Assembly (NCBI GenBank): GCA_021780105.1
Contig: JAJXZJ010000042.1
Span: forward strand, 1 to 50,804
Direction: 5' to 3'
DNA: 50,804 bases
Source of the DNA: a bacterium
GTDB lineage: Bacteria; Verrucomicrobiota; Verrucomicrobiia; Limisphaerales; J093
Below are positions 31,962 to 41,275 of this stretch, piece by piece. The notes under the pieces are model-generated. The model searched no databases. It saw nothing but the letters and a program-made list of their open reading frames with translations, and was not told the DNA's origin. A program made the translations under genes and the position numbers. Each line of letters starts with the position of its first letter. The stretch's first letter is position 1.

Positions 31962-32690
31962 CTACCGGCCTTCGGCCAGGCGGTCCGCCAGACGCTGCGG
32001 CAGCCCTGCCGCAATGATCTTCGCCTGCGTCTTGGGAATGTCGTAGTCCAGCCGCCGCAACTCGACGCTGCCATCGTCGAGGTCGTAAATCGCATAGGTT
32101 GCCTTGGCCACGCCGTCGCGGGACTGGCCCACGCTGCCGACGTTGATGAAGTATTTCCGGCCGGTTTCGACCCGAAATTTCGAGTAGGTGCCGCCGCGAA
32201 CGACACTGTCGCGGATGAATGCCACCGGCACGTGTGTGTGACCGAAGAAGCAGACGCCGGTGTTTTGGTAGGTGAAGCTCGCCGCGGCGGCAAACTTGTC
32301 GGAGGGAAACACGTAGCCCCAGCGTTTCGGCGCGTCGAGCGTGGCGTGGACAATGGAGAAATTCGCCACCAGGCGGTGGTATTTCAGGTCGCGCAACCAG
32401 GCGCGGTCCTCGGCGGAAAGCTTGGAGCGGGTCCATTCGACCGCTTCGGCGGCATGGGGGTTGAAGCCTTCGAGGTGTTCATCCTGCGAGCAGTATTCGT
32501 CGTGATTTCCTTTCACGCACGGCATGTTCATGCTGCGGATGATGTCCAGGCATTCCTTGGGGTTGGCGTTGTAGCCCACCACGTCACCGAGGCAGGCGTA
32601 ATGGGTCACCCGTTGTTGGCGGGCGTCTTCCAACACAACTTCCAGCGCTTCCAAATTGGCGTGGATGTCGGCAATAATCGCAAACTTCAT
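31962..32690 (-). CDS. Metallophosphoesterase (YfcE/calcineurin-like)
   Basis: The 242-residue protein has the full metallophosphoesterase motif set: IADIHANLEAL (D-x-H), GDVVGYNANP (GD-x-x-x-x), KGNHDEY (GNHD), a conserved IVHATL and FGHTHVP (GHTH). These coordinate two metals for phosphoester hydrolysis. ECLDIIRSMN and FINVGSVGQSRDG match the small YfcE-like family often annotated as protein or nucleotide phosphatase. Substrate unknown. It sits 16 bases downstream of the acylphosphatase gene, with glycosyltransferase family 9 next. Confidence 0.9.
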   Translation of the reverse strand: MKFAIIADIHANLEALEVVLEDARQQRVTHYACLGDVVGYNANPKECLDIIRSMNMPCVKGNHDEYCSQDEHLEGFNPHAAEAVEWTRSKLSAEDRAWLRDLKYHRLVANFSIVHATLDAPKRWGYVFPSDKFAAAASFTYQNTGVCFFGHTHVPVAFIRDSVVRGGTYSKFRVETGRKYFINVGSVGQSRDGVAKATYAIYDLDDGSVELRRLDYDIPKTQAKIIAAGLPQRLADRLAEGR

Positions 32691-32706
32691 CGCTCAAACT
32701 GTTCCC

Positions 32707-32985
32707 TTAAGGGACGATCTCAAATCCGCGGAGGTCGCCGGCCGCCGTCTCCCAGGAAACCGTCTCCTGGCGAATCAGTGGACCCAACCCCGAATCCAAG
32801 ACCGCCTGCCGAAACGCAGACAACTCATCGCGTTCGCCTTCGGCGATCAATTCCACCCCGCCATTAAGCAGGTTGCGAACCAATCCTGTGACTTCAAAAC
32901 CCCGCGCCAGCGATTTGGCCGTGTAGCGGAAACCCACTCCTTGCACGTGGCCGGAATAAAAAACATGCACACGAACCCTGCTCAT
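32707..32985 (-). CDS. acyP: Acylphosphatase
   Basis: Acylphosphatase hydrolyses carboxyl-phosphate bonds in small acyl phosphates. The 92-residue protein shows the family signature in order: VHVFYSGHVQGVGFRYTAKSLA (with the catalytic Arg of V-Q-G-V-G-F-R), VTGLVRNLLNGGVELIAEG (containing the catalytic Asn) and FRQAV. Length is normal. The ATG at 32985 was chosen over the long open frame upstream because the protein then starts at the usual distance before the V-Q-G-V-G-F-R motif and a GGA-type Shine-Dalgarno lies nearby. Confidence 0.92.
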   Translation of the reverse strand: MSRVRVHVFYSGHVQGVGFRYTAKSLARGFEVTGLVRNLLNGGVELIAEGERDELSAFRQAVLDSGLGPLIRQETVSWETAAGDLRGFEIVP

Positions 32986-33125
32986 TTGCACGTCCAGGGA
33001 CCGTCCGCCACCGCCCGGTCTTCCTTCGCCCCACGATCCGGGCCGCGTTGGGGCCATGCTTTCCGCACGACCCCATGAAGCCATAATCGCGTCGGACCGT
33101 GCAATGTTTTTTGCGGCGCACAGGG

Positions 33126-36029
33126 CTATTGATCGAGTTTCCGTTTGGCCCGCCGCTTCGCGTCCAGCAACCGGCTGGTGACGCGGGTGCGGTCTGCAGC
33201 GGGTGCGGGCGCGGCTTCGGCAGCCTCCGGCGATGCAGCCGGGGAGGCGGGTTGCACGGCAGGCGGTGTTTCTGGCGCGACCGGTTTGGCGGGTTGAAAC
33301 AGCTCCGGCTTGGGCGCGGCGGGCGGTGTATGCCGGGCGCGCACGGCTTCGCGGCGGGCCAGCAGCGCGCCGAGGGATTCGTCGGCCTGAACGGGCCGCG
33401 GCCGTGGCCGCCAGAAGAACAGCCAGCGCCGCAGGTTTTCTGTGGCCTTGAGCCATTCGCCGCGGTCGAGGTAAATCCGCCGCACGCCGACATCCGCAAC
33501 AAACAGCACCACAGCCAATTGCAGCAGCCATTGCCACCAGTCGCGCGGCTGATACGTCCGTTGCCGATCATGCAGGAAGGGATTCGTCGCGGGGACGGCG
33601 TAGTTGGTCAGCGCAAGTTCATCGCCGCCGCCGTTTTCCGCGATTTGCCGGAGGAGGTTTGCATTGGGTTCCGTGGCGCTGAATTCCGGTGAGTAGTTGA
33701 CGCTCGCGCCGATGGCCTGCGCGGCGCGGACCTGCCCGCGGTCCATCTCCATCAGGTTCAACAGGTAGGCGCCGACCTCGCGCGTCGCGAACCGCGCCTC
33801 GTAGCGGCCGGGTCCGGTCTGCGTCAGCCGGACCGTCTGCTTCGCGCCTTTCGGGCTGTCCACCACCGCCTGGAGGTTCAGGAAATTCCGGTAGTTGCCC
33901 TGTGCATCGAGCGCCTCGACGCTGAGCACGCCCTGGCCGTTTTCCACCGACACCTCGGTGTTGAAATCCGCCGTGTCCACGCGGCGCATCGCCCAGCGCG
34001 CCACCTGCGACCAGAACTGCTGGTATTTCGCCCAGCCGAGCCAGTCCGCGGCCCACTTGGCTTTCGCGTCCGAGGTGAACGCCACCGCCCGGCCCAGGCC
34101 GTATTGCCAGTGGGCAAGGATCGGGTCGCCCTTGTCCGAGACGATCGGCACCTCGGCACGCGGTTTGGCTGTCGTGGCCACGTAGCCGCGCAGTGTCGGC
34201 AATTCCGCGCCGCTGATGCCCCGCACGACCTCGGTGGGCGCGGCGAGTTGCGGCTTGAACGGCTCCTCGAAGATCGCCGACTTCAAGATGACCATCGCCT
34301 CCTTGAGAAAAATCTGCGGTAACTGGTTCGGGTCGCGCACGTCGTAAAACCGCCCGCGGCCCTGGTCCGCGATCCGGATCATCGTGTCCGGCCCCGCATG
34401 GCCGGAAATCAGCACGGTGCTCACGGTGATCTTGTCGGCGACGATGGCGTTCATCAACTCGGGAGTGGGCGGGCCGGGATCGCCGTCGCTGAAGACGATC
34501 ATGTGCTTGAGGTTGGCGGTGGACTGCTTGAGTCCCTTGGTGGTGTTGTCGCCCTGGTAGGCCATTTCCATGACGTGCTGGAACGTCGGCAAATCGCCCT
34601 GGTTCATGCCGGCGATCTGGCGACCCATTTCCTTTTTGTCGCCGACCTTGGCCAGCGGAAACTGCCAGCGGTCGTGGCCGTCCCACAAGACCACGCCCAT
34701 TTCGTCTTGTGGCCCGAGCGCGTCGAGCACGCCGAGGGCGCATTCGCGGGCAATCTGGTTGCCATTATTGAATTCCATGCCGTGCATCACGAGCACGACG
34801 GCGCCGTTCGGCAGCACCTTTTTGCTGCTCAACTCCATGTCCACGGGCAGCGTGGCTTCCAGCGGCGTGCCGCGGTAGCCGCCCGCGGCGTAGGCCTGGT
34901 CGCCCCCCACGCACACCAGCCCGACGCCGAAGTCGCGCACCGCGCCGTCCAGCAGCTTCAGCAGCGTGTCGCCCAGGTCGCCGGCCGCGATGTTGCTGAG
35001 GAAAATCACGTCCCAGCTCTGCATCTCCGCCAGCGTGGCGGGAAAACCGCTGAGGTCGGTGAGCTTGACTTCCAGCCGCCCCGCGCGCAGGGCGGACGCC
35101 AGCGGCGCGTCTGCCGTCGGATCGGCGGAAACGACCAGCACGCGCGGTTCGCCGCGGACGCTGGCGAAGCTGGCGGCACGGTTGTTCTGCGGCACCGGAT
35201 CGCCCGGCGCGTCGAGTTGCGCCTCGTAACTGTAAAAGCCCGCGTCCGGCAGCGTTTGCGGGAAGGTGAACAGGTTCTTGCCCGCCGCCAGCGCCACCTT
35301 CTGTTCGCCGAGAAACTGGTTGTTGCGGAACAGCCGCAACGTCGCCTCACGGTTCCGGTCGGACTGCGCGAAGATTTTCACCTCGAAGGTCTGGCCCTTT
35401 TTCAGATTCGCCGGCACCGCCATTTTTTCGATGGCCACGTCGCCGGTGCGCGACAGGCCGAGCGGGATCACGTCCACGGTGACACCGAGCGGCCGGGCCG
35501 CGGCCACCGCGCCGAGGGCGTCGCCGAGGTTTTCGTTGCCGTCAGAGAGCAACACGAGCCGCTTCTGTCCCGTTTCAGGAAACGCCGCCGTTCCCAGCCG
35601 CAATGCGCCCGCGATGTCCGTCCGCTCGGGATCAATGACGGCGTTGATCTTCTGCACGTCCACCTTCGCGTTCGGCGTCGTCTCGATGCTCGCGCCGGCC
35701 CCGAAGACGATCACGCCGGCCTGGTCCACGGCCCTTTTCTCCGCGGCAGCGTGGTTGATGTACTCGCGCGCCGTCTCCTGCTGCGCGGACGGGACGCTCT
35801 CCGAGCGGTCCAGCAGGAAGAAGACGTTCATGCCTTCCAGCGGCTTGCGCCATTGCAGACCGGCCAGGGCGAGCACCAGCGCGGTCGTGATCACCAGCCG
35901 CAGCGCCATCGCCGACCAGCGCCGCCACGGCCCGGCGGAGACATCCGATTTGAGCGTCAGCCCGACGACCCACCCCACCGTCACCGGCAGGAGCAACAAC
36001 CAGGCAGGATGGGTGAACTGGAAGCTCAT
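33126..36029 (-). CDS. Large membrane VWA protein (Bat-associated)
   Basis: The 967-residue protein starts at ATG 36029, overlapping the stop of the permease-NHL gene (ATGA). Two N-terminal TM segments (about 6-25 and 40-60) are followed by a VWA domain with MIDAS-type FFLLDRSESVP (D-x-S-x-S) and RLVLLSDGNENLGDAL. The middle contains a GATase-like/VWA region (VLVVSADPTADAPL...WDVIFLSNIAAGDLG; VGLVCVGGDQAYAAGGY; MIVFSDGDPGPPT). A C-terminal TM segment (WWQWLLQLAVVLFVADVGV) and a Pro/Ala-rich tail follow. It resembles the large VWA/glutamine-amidotransferase-like proteins of Bat-type clusters. Function inferred: envelope scaffold for the MoxR chaperone. Confidence 0.85.
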   Translation of the reverse strand: MSFQFTHPAWLLLLPVTVGWVVGLTLKSDVSAGPWRRWSAMALRLVITTALVLALAGLQWRKPLEGMNVFFLLDRSESVPSAQQETAREYINHAAAEKRAVDQAGVIVFGAGASIETTPNAKVDVQKINAVIDPERTDIAGALRLGTAAFPETGQKRLVLLSDGNENLGDALGAVAAARPLGVTVDVIPLGLSRTGDVAIEKMAVPANLKKGQTFEVKIFAQSDRNREATLRLFRNNQFLGEQKVALAAGKNLFTFPQTLPDAGFYSYEAQLDAPGDPVPQNNRAASFASVRGEPRVLVVSADPTADAPLASALRAGRLEVKLTDLSGFPATLAEMQSWDVIFLSNIAAGDLGDTLLKLLDGAVRDFGVGLVCVGGDQAYAAGGYRGTPLEATLPVDMELSSKKVLPNGAVVLVMHGMEFNNGNQIARECALGVLDALGPQDEMGVVLWDGHDRWQFPLAKVGDKKEMGRQIAGMNQGDLPTFQHVMEMAYQGDNTTKGLKQSTANLKHMIVFSDGDPGPPTPELMNAIVADKITVSTVLISGHAGPDTMIRIADQGRGRFYDVRDPNQLPQIFLKEAMVILKSAIFEEPFKPQLAAPTEVVRGISGAELPTLRGYVATTAKPRAEVPIVSDKGDPILAHWQYGLGRAVAFTSDAKAKWAADWLGWAKYQQFWSQVARWAMRRVDTADFNTEVSVENGQGVLSVEALDAQGNYRNFLNLQAVVDSPKGAKQTVRLTQTGPGRYEARFATREVGAYLLNLMEMDRGQVRAAQAIGASVNYSPEFSATEPNANLLRQIAENGGGDELALTNYAVPATNPFLHDRQRTYQPRDWWQWLLQLAVVLFVADVGVRRIYLDRGEWLKATENLRRWLFFWRPRPRPVQADESLGALLARREAVRARHTPPAAPKPELFQPAKPVAPETPPAVQPASPAASPEAAEAAPAPAADRTRVTSRLLDAKRRAKRKLDQ

Positions 36030-38392
36030 GGGCGATGGGGCGGCCCGTCCGCGGAGGCGACGTGATGAGCCGCGACGCCGCCCGCGAGCGGATGCCGGCG
36101 GATCAGCTTCTGCACGCGGTGGTTCAATGCGTCGGCCACGTAGAGATTGCCGGCGGAATCCAACGCGATGCTCCAGGGATTGTTGAACTTGCCGGGCGCC
36201 GCGCCGGGGCCGCCGATGATTTCCAGCGGGCGCCCTTGGGGATCGAAGACCTGGATGCGGCTGTTGCCAAACTCGCAAACGAACTGGTTGCCGTCCGTGT
36301 CCACGCAGATGTCGTAGGGATAGCTGAGTTCGCCCAGGCCACTGCCGGCGCGGCCGTAGGCGGCGAGCCATTGGCCGTTGCCGTCAAAAATCTGGATGCG
36401 ATGATTGCAGGAATCCGCGACGTAGAGCCGGCCGCGCGCGTCGGTCGCCAGGGCCTCGGCGCGGTTGAATTCGCCCGGCCCGCTGCCGAACCGCCCGAAG
36501 CCGGCCAGCCATTTTCCCTGGTCCGCCGTGAACCGCTGGATGCGCTCGATCTCGCCGTATTCGCACACCCAGATTTCGCCGCGGGCATTGGCCACCACCG
36601 CGCGCGGCAGCCAGAACTGGCCGGCGTTTGTGCCGCGCTGGCCCCATTGCCGGATCAGTTTTCCTTCCGGCGTAAAGAAGTTCAGCCGCGAGTAATGCGG
36701 TTCCAGCACCATGATGCTGCCGTCACCCGCGATGCCCATGCCCTTGGGTTTGCCGCGGCTGATCTCCGGCATCTGCCAGGACAGGAGGAACACGCCGTTC
36801 GACGAGAACTTCTGCACCCGGCCGGTCATGTCCACGACGTAGAGGTTGTCGTGTCCGTCCACGGTCAGCGAGCGCGGCTTGTTGAACTGGCCCGGCGCCG
36901 TGCCGCGCGTGCCGACGATTTCCGCGCGGCTGAAAAACCGGCTGTTCACCTCCGCGCTGTTCGGCGACGAGGACGGCGAGCAGCCGGCCAGAAACAAGGC
37001 CGCGGCGAGGCAGCCGATCTTCCAGAACGGCCGCAGCAGCGCCCGCGCCAGCAACGGCGCGACCGCCAGCGCGAGCAGCAGCAGGCACAGCGCGTTCACC
37101 TGCGTGTTGTGCCCGTAATGCAGCAGGTTGAAGATGCGCAACGCCAGCGTTTCGCCACCCGGCGGCACGATCAGCACCAGCGTTTCCACGTCCCAGAGGC
37201 AAAGCAGATACACCACGAACCACGCCGCCGCCAGCGGCGACGCCATCTGCGGCCACAGCGCGATCCGGAAGGTCTGCCAGCGCGAGGCGCCGTCGAGCGC
37301 CGCCGCGTCCACCAAATCCTGGTCCGCCGACCGCCGCGCCAGCGCCGCGCCGTGCCAGCCGATCGCCGCGTAGCGGATGACGAGTCCGATGACGACGACG
37401 AACAGGCTTTGGTAAAGCGCGATGAACGGCGGTCGGTTCAAGAAGAAAATCAGCGCCATGCCGAGCAACACGCCCGGCACGAACAGCGGCAGCCACAGCC
37501 AGACGCCCACGCGCCAGCGCCAGGTCAGCAACCCGACCGCAACCGCCAGCGTCGCCGCACCGGCGGCGAAACCGAACGACACGAACACCACGTCCTCACC
37601 CGCCGCAAACGCGCCTGGCAGTTCGGTCCAACTGCGCGTGGTGAGCAGCAATTGCAGCACCGGGAGCGCCACGGACAGCGCCGCGATGACGAGCGTCGCG
37701 CCGCCGGCGAACCGGTGCCAGCCGGCGCCCAGTTGCCGGCGCAGGGCGCCCGCGGGCATCGAGCCGTCGTGCCGCGGCCAGGCGAACTCCCGCCGGCGGA
37801 GCCAGAGGAGCAGAGCCAGCGGCGCGAGCACCAGCGGCGTGCTCAACGCCAGCGCGCCGGCGTAGTCGAAGTTCGTGCTGAAATCAATCCAGACTTCCGC
37901 GGGAAACACCTTCACCTGCAACAGCGCCGGCACGGCAAAATTGTTCAACGCGAGCACGAAGGTCAGCACCGCGGCCTGCGCCAGCGCCGGCGCGGCCACC
38001 GGCAGCAGCAGCCAGCGCAGCAACGCTGCGCCCGCGAGTCCCGGGTCCGCCTCCAGATGCCCCGCCTCCAGCCGCTGCCACGCGCCGAGCGCCGCGAAGA
38101 ACGTTAGCGGCCAGAACATCAGCGCCAGCACCCAGACCGCGCCGCCCGCGGAATAGATGTCCAGCGGCAGCCAGCGTCGCAGCACACCGGTGTGCCCGAG
38201 CAAATCCATCCAGCAGTTCGTGACGACGAACGGCGGCAGCGCGAGGGCGGCCGCCGCCAATCCCAGCCACACGCCGCGGGCGCGCGGCTGCAGGCTGCTG
38301 GTGAACAGCGCCGCGGTCAGGCCGAACGCGGCCGCCAGCGCCGTGGCGGCGGCGCTGACCAGCAGGCTGTTTTGCAGCAGCACCCAGTTCAT
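36026..38392 (-). CDS. Iron-type ABC permease fused to a lipoprotein-like NHL propeller
   Basis: The 788-residue ORF has two halves. Residues 1-455 are a two-repeat FbpB/ThiP-type permease with about a dozen TM segments; the cytoplasmic EAA-like loop QDLVDAAALDGASRWQTFRIALWP is clear. Residues 470-770 form an NHL propeller of about six blades (FNKPRSLTVDGHDNLYVVD, FNRAEALATDARGRLYVADSCNHRIQIF, FNNPWSIALDSAGNLYVADALNHRVQKL). At the junction, KIGCLAAALFLAGCSPSSS is a textbook lipoprotein signal with lipobox Cys471. No stop separates the halves; TTG at codon 454, just upstream, could be an internal start producing a separate lipoprotein. The ATG overlaps the solute-binding gene's stop (ATGA). 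No partner ATPase is nearby. Confidence 0.8.
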   Translation of the reverse strand: MNWVLLQNSLLVSAAATALAAAFGLTAALFTSSLQPRARGVWLGLAAAALALPPFVVTNCWMDLLGHTGVLRRWLPLDIYSAGGAVWVLALMFWPLTFFAALGAWQRLEAGHLEADPGLAGAALLRWLLLPVAAPALAQAAVLTFVLALNNFAVPALLQVKVFPAEVWIDFSTNFDYAGALALSTPLVLAPLALLLWLRRREFAWPRHDGSMPAGALRRQLGAGWHRFAGGATLVIAALSVALPVLQLLLTTRSWTELPGAFAAGEDVVFVSFGFAAGAATLAVAVGLLTWRWRVGVWLWLPLFVPGVLLGMALIFFLNRPPFIALYQSLFVVVIGLVIRYAAIGWHGAALARRSADQDLVDAAALDGASRWQTFRIALWPQMASPLAAAWFVVYLLCLWDVETLVLIVPPGGETLALRIFNLLHYGHNTQVNALCLLLLALAVAPLLARALLRPFWKIGCLAAALFLAGCSPSSSPNSAEVNSRFFSRAEIVGTRGTAPGQFNKPRSLTVDGHDNLYVVDMTGRVQKFSSNGVFLLSWQMPEISRGKPKGMGIAGDGSIMVLEPHYSRLNFFTPEGKLIRQWGQRGTNAGQFWLPRAVVANARGEIWVCEYGEIERIQRFTADQGKWLAGFGRFGSGPGEFNRAEALATDARGRLYVADSCNHRIQIFDGNGQWLAAYGRAGSGLGELSYPYDICVDTDGNQFVCEFGNSRIQVFDPQGRPLEIIGGPGAAPGKFNNPWSIALDSAGNLYVADALNHRVQKLIRRHPLAGGVAAHHVASADGPPHRP

Positions 38393-39405
38393 CGCAGGAA
38401 GATTTCCTTCAACTTGGTCGTCGTGGCTTCGAGGTTCGTGAGCAGCGCCGGCCAGTCCGGCTGCAGCGTGTTCACGCCGGGTTCGCCACGGGCCGCGCCC
38501 TCCAGCGCCTGGTGGGCGATGAGTTGCTGCATCACCGCCGGACTCTGGAGAAAGTCGAACAGCTTCTGTGCCGCGGCCGGATGCGGCGTGCCGCGCGTGA
38601 CGGCGACGGTGTTCGGAATGAGCAGCGTTTCGCTCGTCACGGGCAGGGCGACAACCGGCCCGCCGTTCTGTTGTTCGGCGGCGATGTCGTCCGAATCCGC
38701 GAGGCCGACCGACGCCTCGCCTTTCGCGACGAATTTCGCGGCGACGGAGTTGCCGTCCACGACGAACGGCTGGCTGGCTTGCAGCGCGCGGCACCAGGCC
38801 TCCCAGCGCGCGTCGCCCCAGAATTGACGCAACGCGGCGAAATGCGTTGCCGTGGTGCCGAACAGCGGATACGCGAGCGCCACCTTGCCGCGCCACACGG
38901 CGTTGGTGAGTTCCACCAGCGAACGCGGCGCCTGCGCGAGCGGAACAAGATTCGTGTTCACGACGATCCGCCGGCTGCGGTGGCCGAACGCCGCCCAGCC
39001 GTTCGTTGCGCGCCAGACGCCCTGCGCCGCGAGCTGGCGCGTGCGCAACTCCTCGTTGCCCCAGAAGACGTCGCACTGCGGATGCGCCCGCTCGGCGAGC
39101 AGGCGGTTCGCCAGGCCGACGGTCTTCACGGCTTCGCTGTCATAGACGGCGCGGACGCGGATGCCGGTGTGCGTGGTGAACTCCTCGAGAATCGGCCCGG
39201 CGAAGACTTCGTCCTGGGCGCAGTAAAGCGTCACGGTCGCCAACCGGCTTTTCATCTTCGTCAAGGCCGGCAATAACACAACGGCGAGAACCGCGATGAT
39301 GATCATTAGCACCCAGCCCGCGCCGCCGCCGGCGCGGAGCGCGTCAAGAAACCAGCGTTGCCAATTTTCCTTTGGCGGCATCTGTTGTTGGTTGCGATCT
39401 TCCAT
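38389..39405 (-). CDS. Membrane-anchored iron-type solute-binding protein
   Basis: The 338-residue protein starts at ATG 39405 with a cytoplasmic tail and one TM anchor (GWVLMIIIAVLAVVLLPAL, about 31-49) instead of a cleaved signal. The rest is an FbpA-like two-lobe binding protein: VTLYCAQDEVFAGPILEEFTTHTGIRVRAVYDSEAVKTVGLANRLLAE, CDVFWGNEE, the LVELTNAVWRGKVALAYPLFGTT block, GEASVGLADSDDIAAEQ and a C-terminal AAAQKLFDFLQSP. These are hallmarks of ferric or polyamine-like binding proteins (FbpA family). It feeds the permease encoded next (ATGA overlap). Ligand unproven; Fe(III) is the family default. Confidence 0.85.
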   Translation of the reverse strand: MEDRNQQQMPPKENWQRWFLDALRAGGGAGWVLMIIIAVLAVVLLPALTKMKSRLATVTLYCAQDEVFAGPILEEFTTHTGIRVRAVYDSEAVKTVGLANRLLAERAHPQCDVFWGNEELRTRQLAAQGVWRATNGWAAFGHRSRRIVVNTNLVPLAQAPRSLVELTNAVWRGKVALAYPLFGTTATHFAALRQFWGDARWEAWCRALQASQPFVVDGNSVAAKFVAKGEASVGLADSDDIAAEQQNGGPVVALPVTSETLLIPNTVAVTRGTPHPAAAQKLFDFLQSPAVMQQLIAHQALEGAARGEPGVNTLQPDWPALLTNLEATTTKLKEIFLR

Positions 39406-39439
39406 GAAACCAGCCCTCAAAAGATTTTCGTTCGCGCCT

Positions 39440-41275
39440 TCACGCCGTCCTCCGATGGTAAAACCACCACTCGAACATCAGCACCGCGAGGCCGGCGGCG
39501 GCAATCCACCGCCACCATTCGAGATTCGCCGGTTGCGCCGTGGCCGCCTGGACTTTGGCGTATTTGCCGAAACGCAGTTCGGCCTTCGGCGTGGTGTCGG
39601 TTTCGGCGGCGTCGAGCAGGTTCACGCAAAAATCCACGCGGTTGGTGCCGGCTTCGAGATGGTAGATGCCTTCCCGCTGCGTGTCGCCGAAGACCAGTTC
39701 ACGCGCGCCGGGATCGAGCGTGAGCGTCCGCTCGCTGCCGTCGGGCAGGCGCATCACGGCGTTGGTCAGCGGCGACGTCAGCGCGAGGCGGATCGGATCG
39801 CCGGCGCGCACCTGGAACTGCGTGGCGCGCGCGGTGGCGGGATTCAGCCAGTCCACGACGTTGGCGATGAAAATCGGGAAGGATATCCGCAGCGGCCAGG
39901 TGCTTTGCAGCGTGTCGAAGGCGAGCCACACGACGCGCTGCCGGCCGATCTCGCCGGCGAGCAGCAACGGGGCGGTCGGCGACTCCACCAGCGGCGTCGC
40001 CCACGGCGGCGTCTTCACCGCGAGCGCCTCGGCGATCTGCACGTTGTCGAAGTTCACGAAACGCAGCAGTGGATGCGTGTTTTTCCAGTCCACAATCGGC
40101 GGGGCGTCGAGGCGGCCGGCCGGCTCGACCCAGTTGGTCGGCGCGGAGCGGATGGCGAGGACGTTGTTCGCGGGCCACTCGGCGGGCAGCACGTCGTCCA
40201 GCACCGTGAAGTCGAACTCGCGCGCGTCGTCGGCGGAATCCGCGGCCACGGTGAGCGACACGTTGGGCACGGCGGCGAGGGCGCGTTCCAGAAAGCGGTT
40301 GCCGCGCGTGACGAGCAGGACTTTCGCCGGCTCCGGCAGCAGGCTGACAACGGACGCCTGGTTGTCCGCGGCCAGATCGTCCGGTGTCATGAGCCGCAGG
40401 GTGAAAATGCCGTCGTTCGTCTGCGCCGCGGTGAAGACCTGCGCCGCCGTTTCGCGCGGGGCGAGCGTCAACGGCCGCGCCTCGACCACCGCGCCGTTGA
40501 AGAGCAGGTCCAGTTCCGTCTGCACCGGGTTCGTCGCGGCGTTCATCACGCTGGCGAACACCGCGCGGCGCGTCGGGTCCTCCGGATGGGCGCGCACGTC
40601 CAGCGTGACGATGCCGGCGTTTTCCGCGCGCCGGCCGAACTGGTGGAAAATGACGCTCAGTCCCTCGTTTTCAAATTCGCTCAGGTCGCCCGCGGCACCG
40701 TCGCTGTAAAGATGGATTTCCGCGCCGGTGCGGTCCTTGACCAGCGGTTGCGCGAGCCGGAACGCCTCGGCGAGGCGCGTGGGTGCGTCCGAGACCGCGC
40801 AACTCTGGAGCGCGCGGCGCAACGCCGCCTTGTTGCCGGTCGGCGACTGTTTCACCTCGGTGTGGCCCGCGGCGAGGAGGACGACCATTTGATCGGTGTC
40901 GCGGAGGTTGTCCACCAGCGCGAGCGCGGCGCGGCGGGCCTGCTCGAATCGCGAGGGCGTTTCGTCGGTGCTCTGCATTGAGGCGGAGGCGTCGAGGATG
41001 GCCACCAGCAGCCGGCCACCCTTCACGTTGCCGGCGAAATACGGTCGCGCCAGCGCGAGGATGACGAGCGCCAGCAAGAGGATTTGCAGCACCAGCAGCC
41101 AGTTGTGCCGGAGCCGCTGGAACGGCGCGCTGGCCTGCGATTCGGCGAGGAATTTCTGCCAGAGCAGCGTGCTGGAAACGAGCTTCACCGTCCGCTTGCG
41201 CTTGAGCAGATAGAACAGCACCACCACCGGGAGAACGGCGGCGAAGGCAAACGCGGTGGGAGCGAGGAAATTCAT
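39440..41275 (-). CDS. BatA-like VWA membrane protein
   Basis: The 611-residue protein has the BatA N-terminal membrane domain (MNFLAPTAFAFAAVLPVVVLFYLLKRKRT, then LVSSTLLWQKFLAES and a second TM, VLQILLLALVILALARPYF), and a VWA domain with the MIDAS motif VAILDASASMQSTDETPSRFEQARRAALALVD. A long beta-rich region and a final TM segment (WWRWIAAAGLAVLMFEWWFYHRR) follow. BatA/YfbK-like proteins act with MoxR ATPases and DUF58 proteins in envelope stress or metal-centre assembly in other phyla. The ATG overlaps the stop of the four-helix-bundle gene by four bases. Confidence 0.88.
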   Translation of the reverse strand: MNFLAPTAFAFAAVLPVVVLFYLLKRKRTVKLVSSTLLWQKFLAESQASAPFQRLRHNWLLVLQILLLALVILALARPYFAGNVKGGRLLVAILDASASMQSTDETPSRFEQARRAALALVDNLRDTDQMVVLLAAGHTEVKQSPTGNKAALRRALQSCAVSDAPTRLAEAFRLAQPLVKDRTGAEIHLYSDGAAGDLSEFENEGLSVIFHQFGRRAENAGIVTLDVRAHPEDPTRRAVFASVMNAATNPVQTELDLLFNGAVVEARPLTLAPRETAAQVFTAAQTNDGIFTLRLMTPDDLAADNQASVVSLLPEPAKVLLVTRGNRFLERALAAVPNVSLTVAADSADDAREFDFTVLDDVLPAEWPANNVLAIRSAPTNWVEPAGRLDAPPIVDWKNTHPLLRFVNFDNVQIAEALAVKTPPWATPLVESPTAPLLLAGEIGRQRVVWLAFDTLQSTWPLRISFPIFIANVVDWLNPATARATQFQVRAGDPIRLALTSPLTNAVMRLPDGSERTLTLDPGARELVFGDTQREGIYHLEAGTNRVDFCVNLLDAAETDTTPKAELRFGKYAKVQAATAQPANLEWWRWIAAAGLAVLMFEWWFYHRRTA

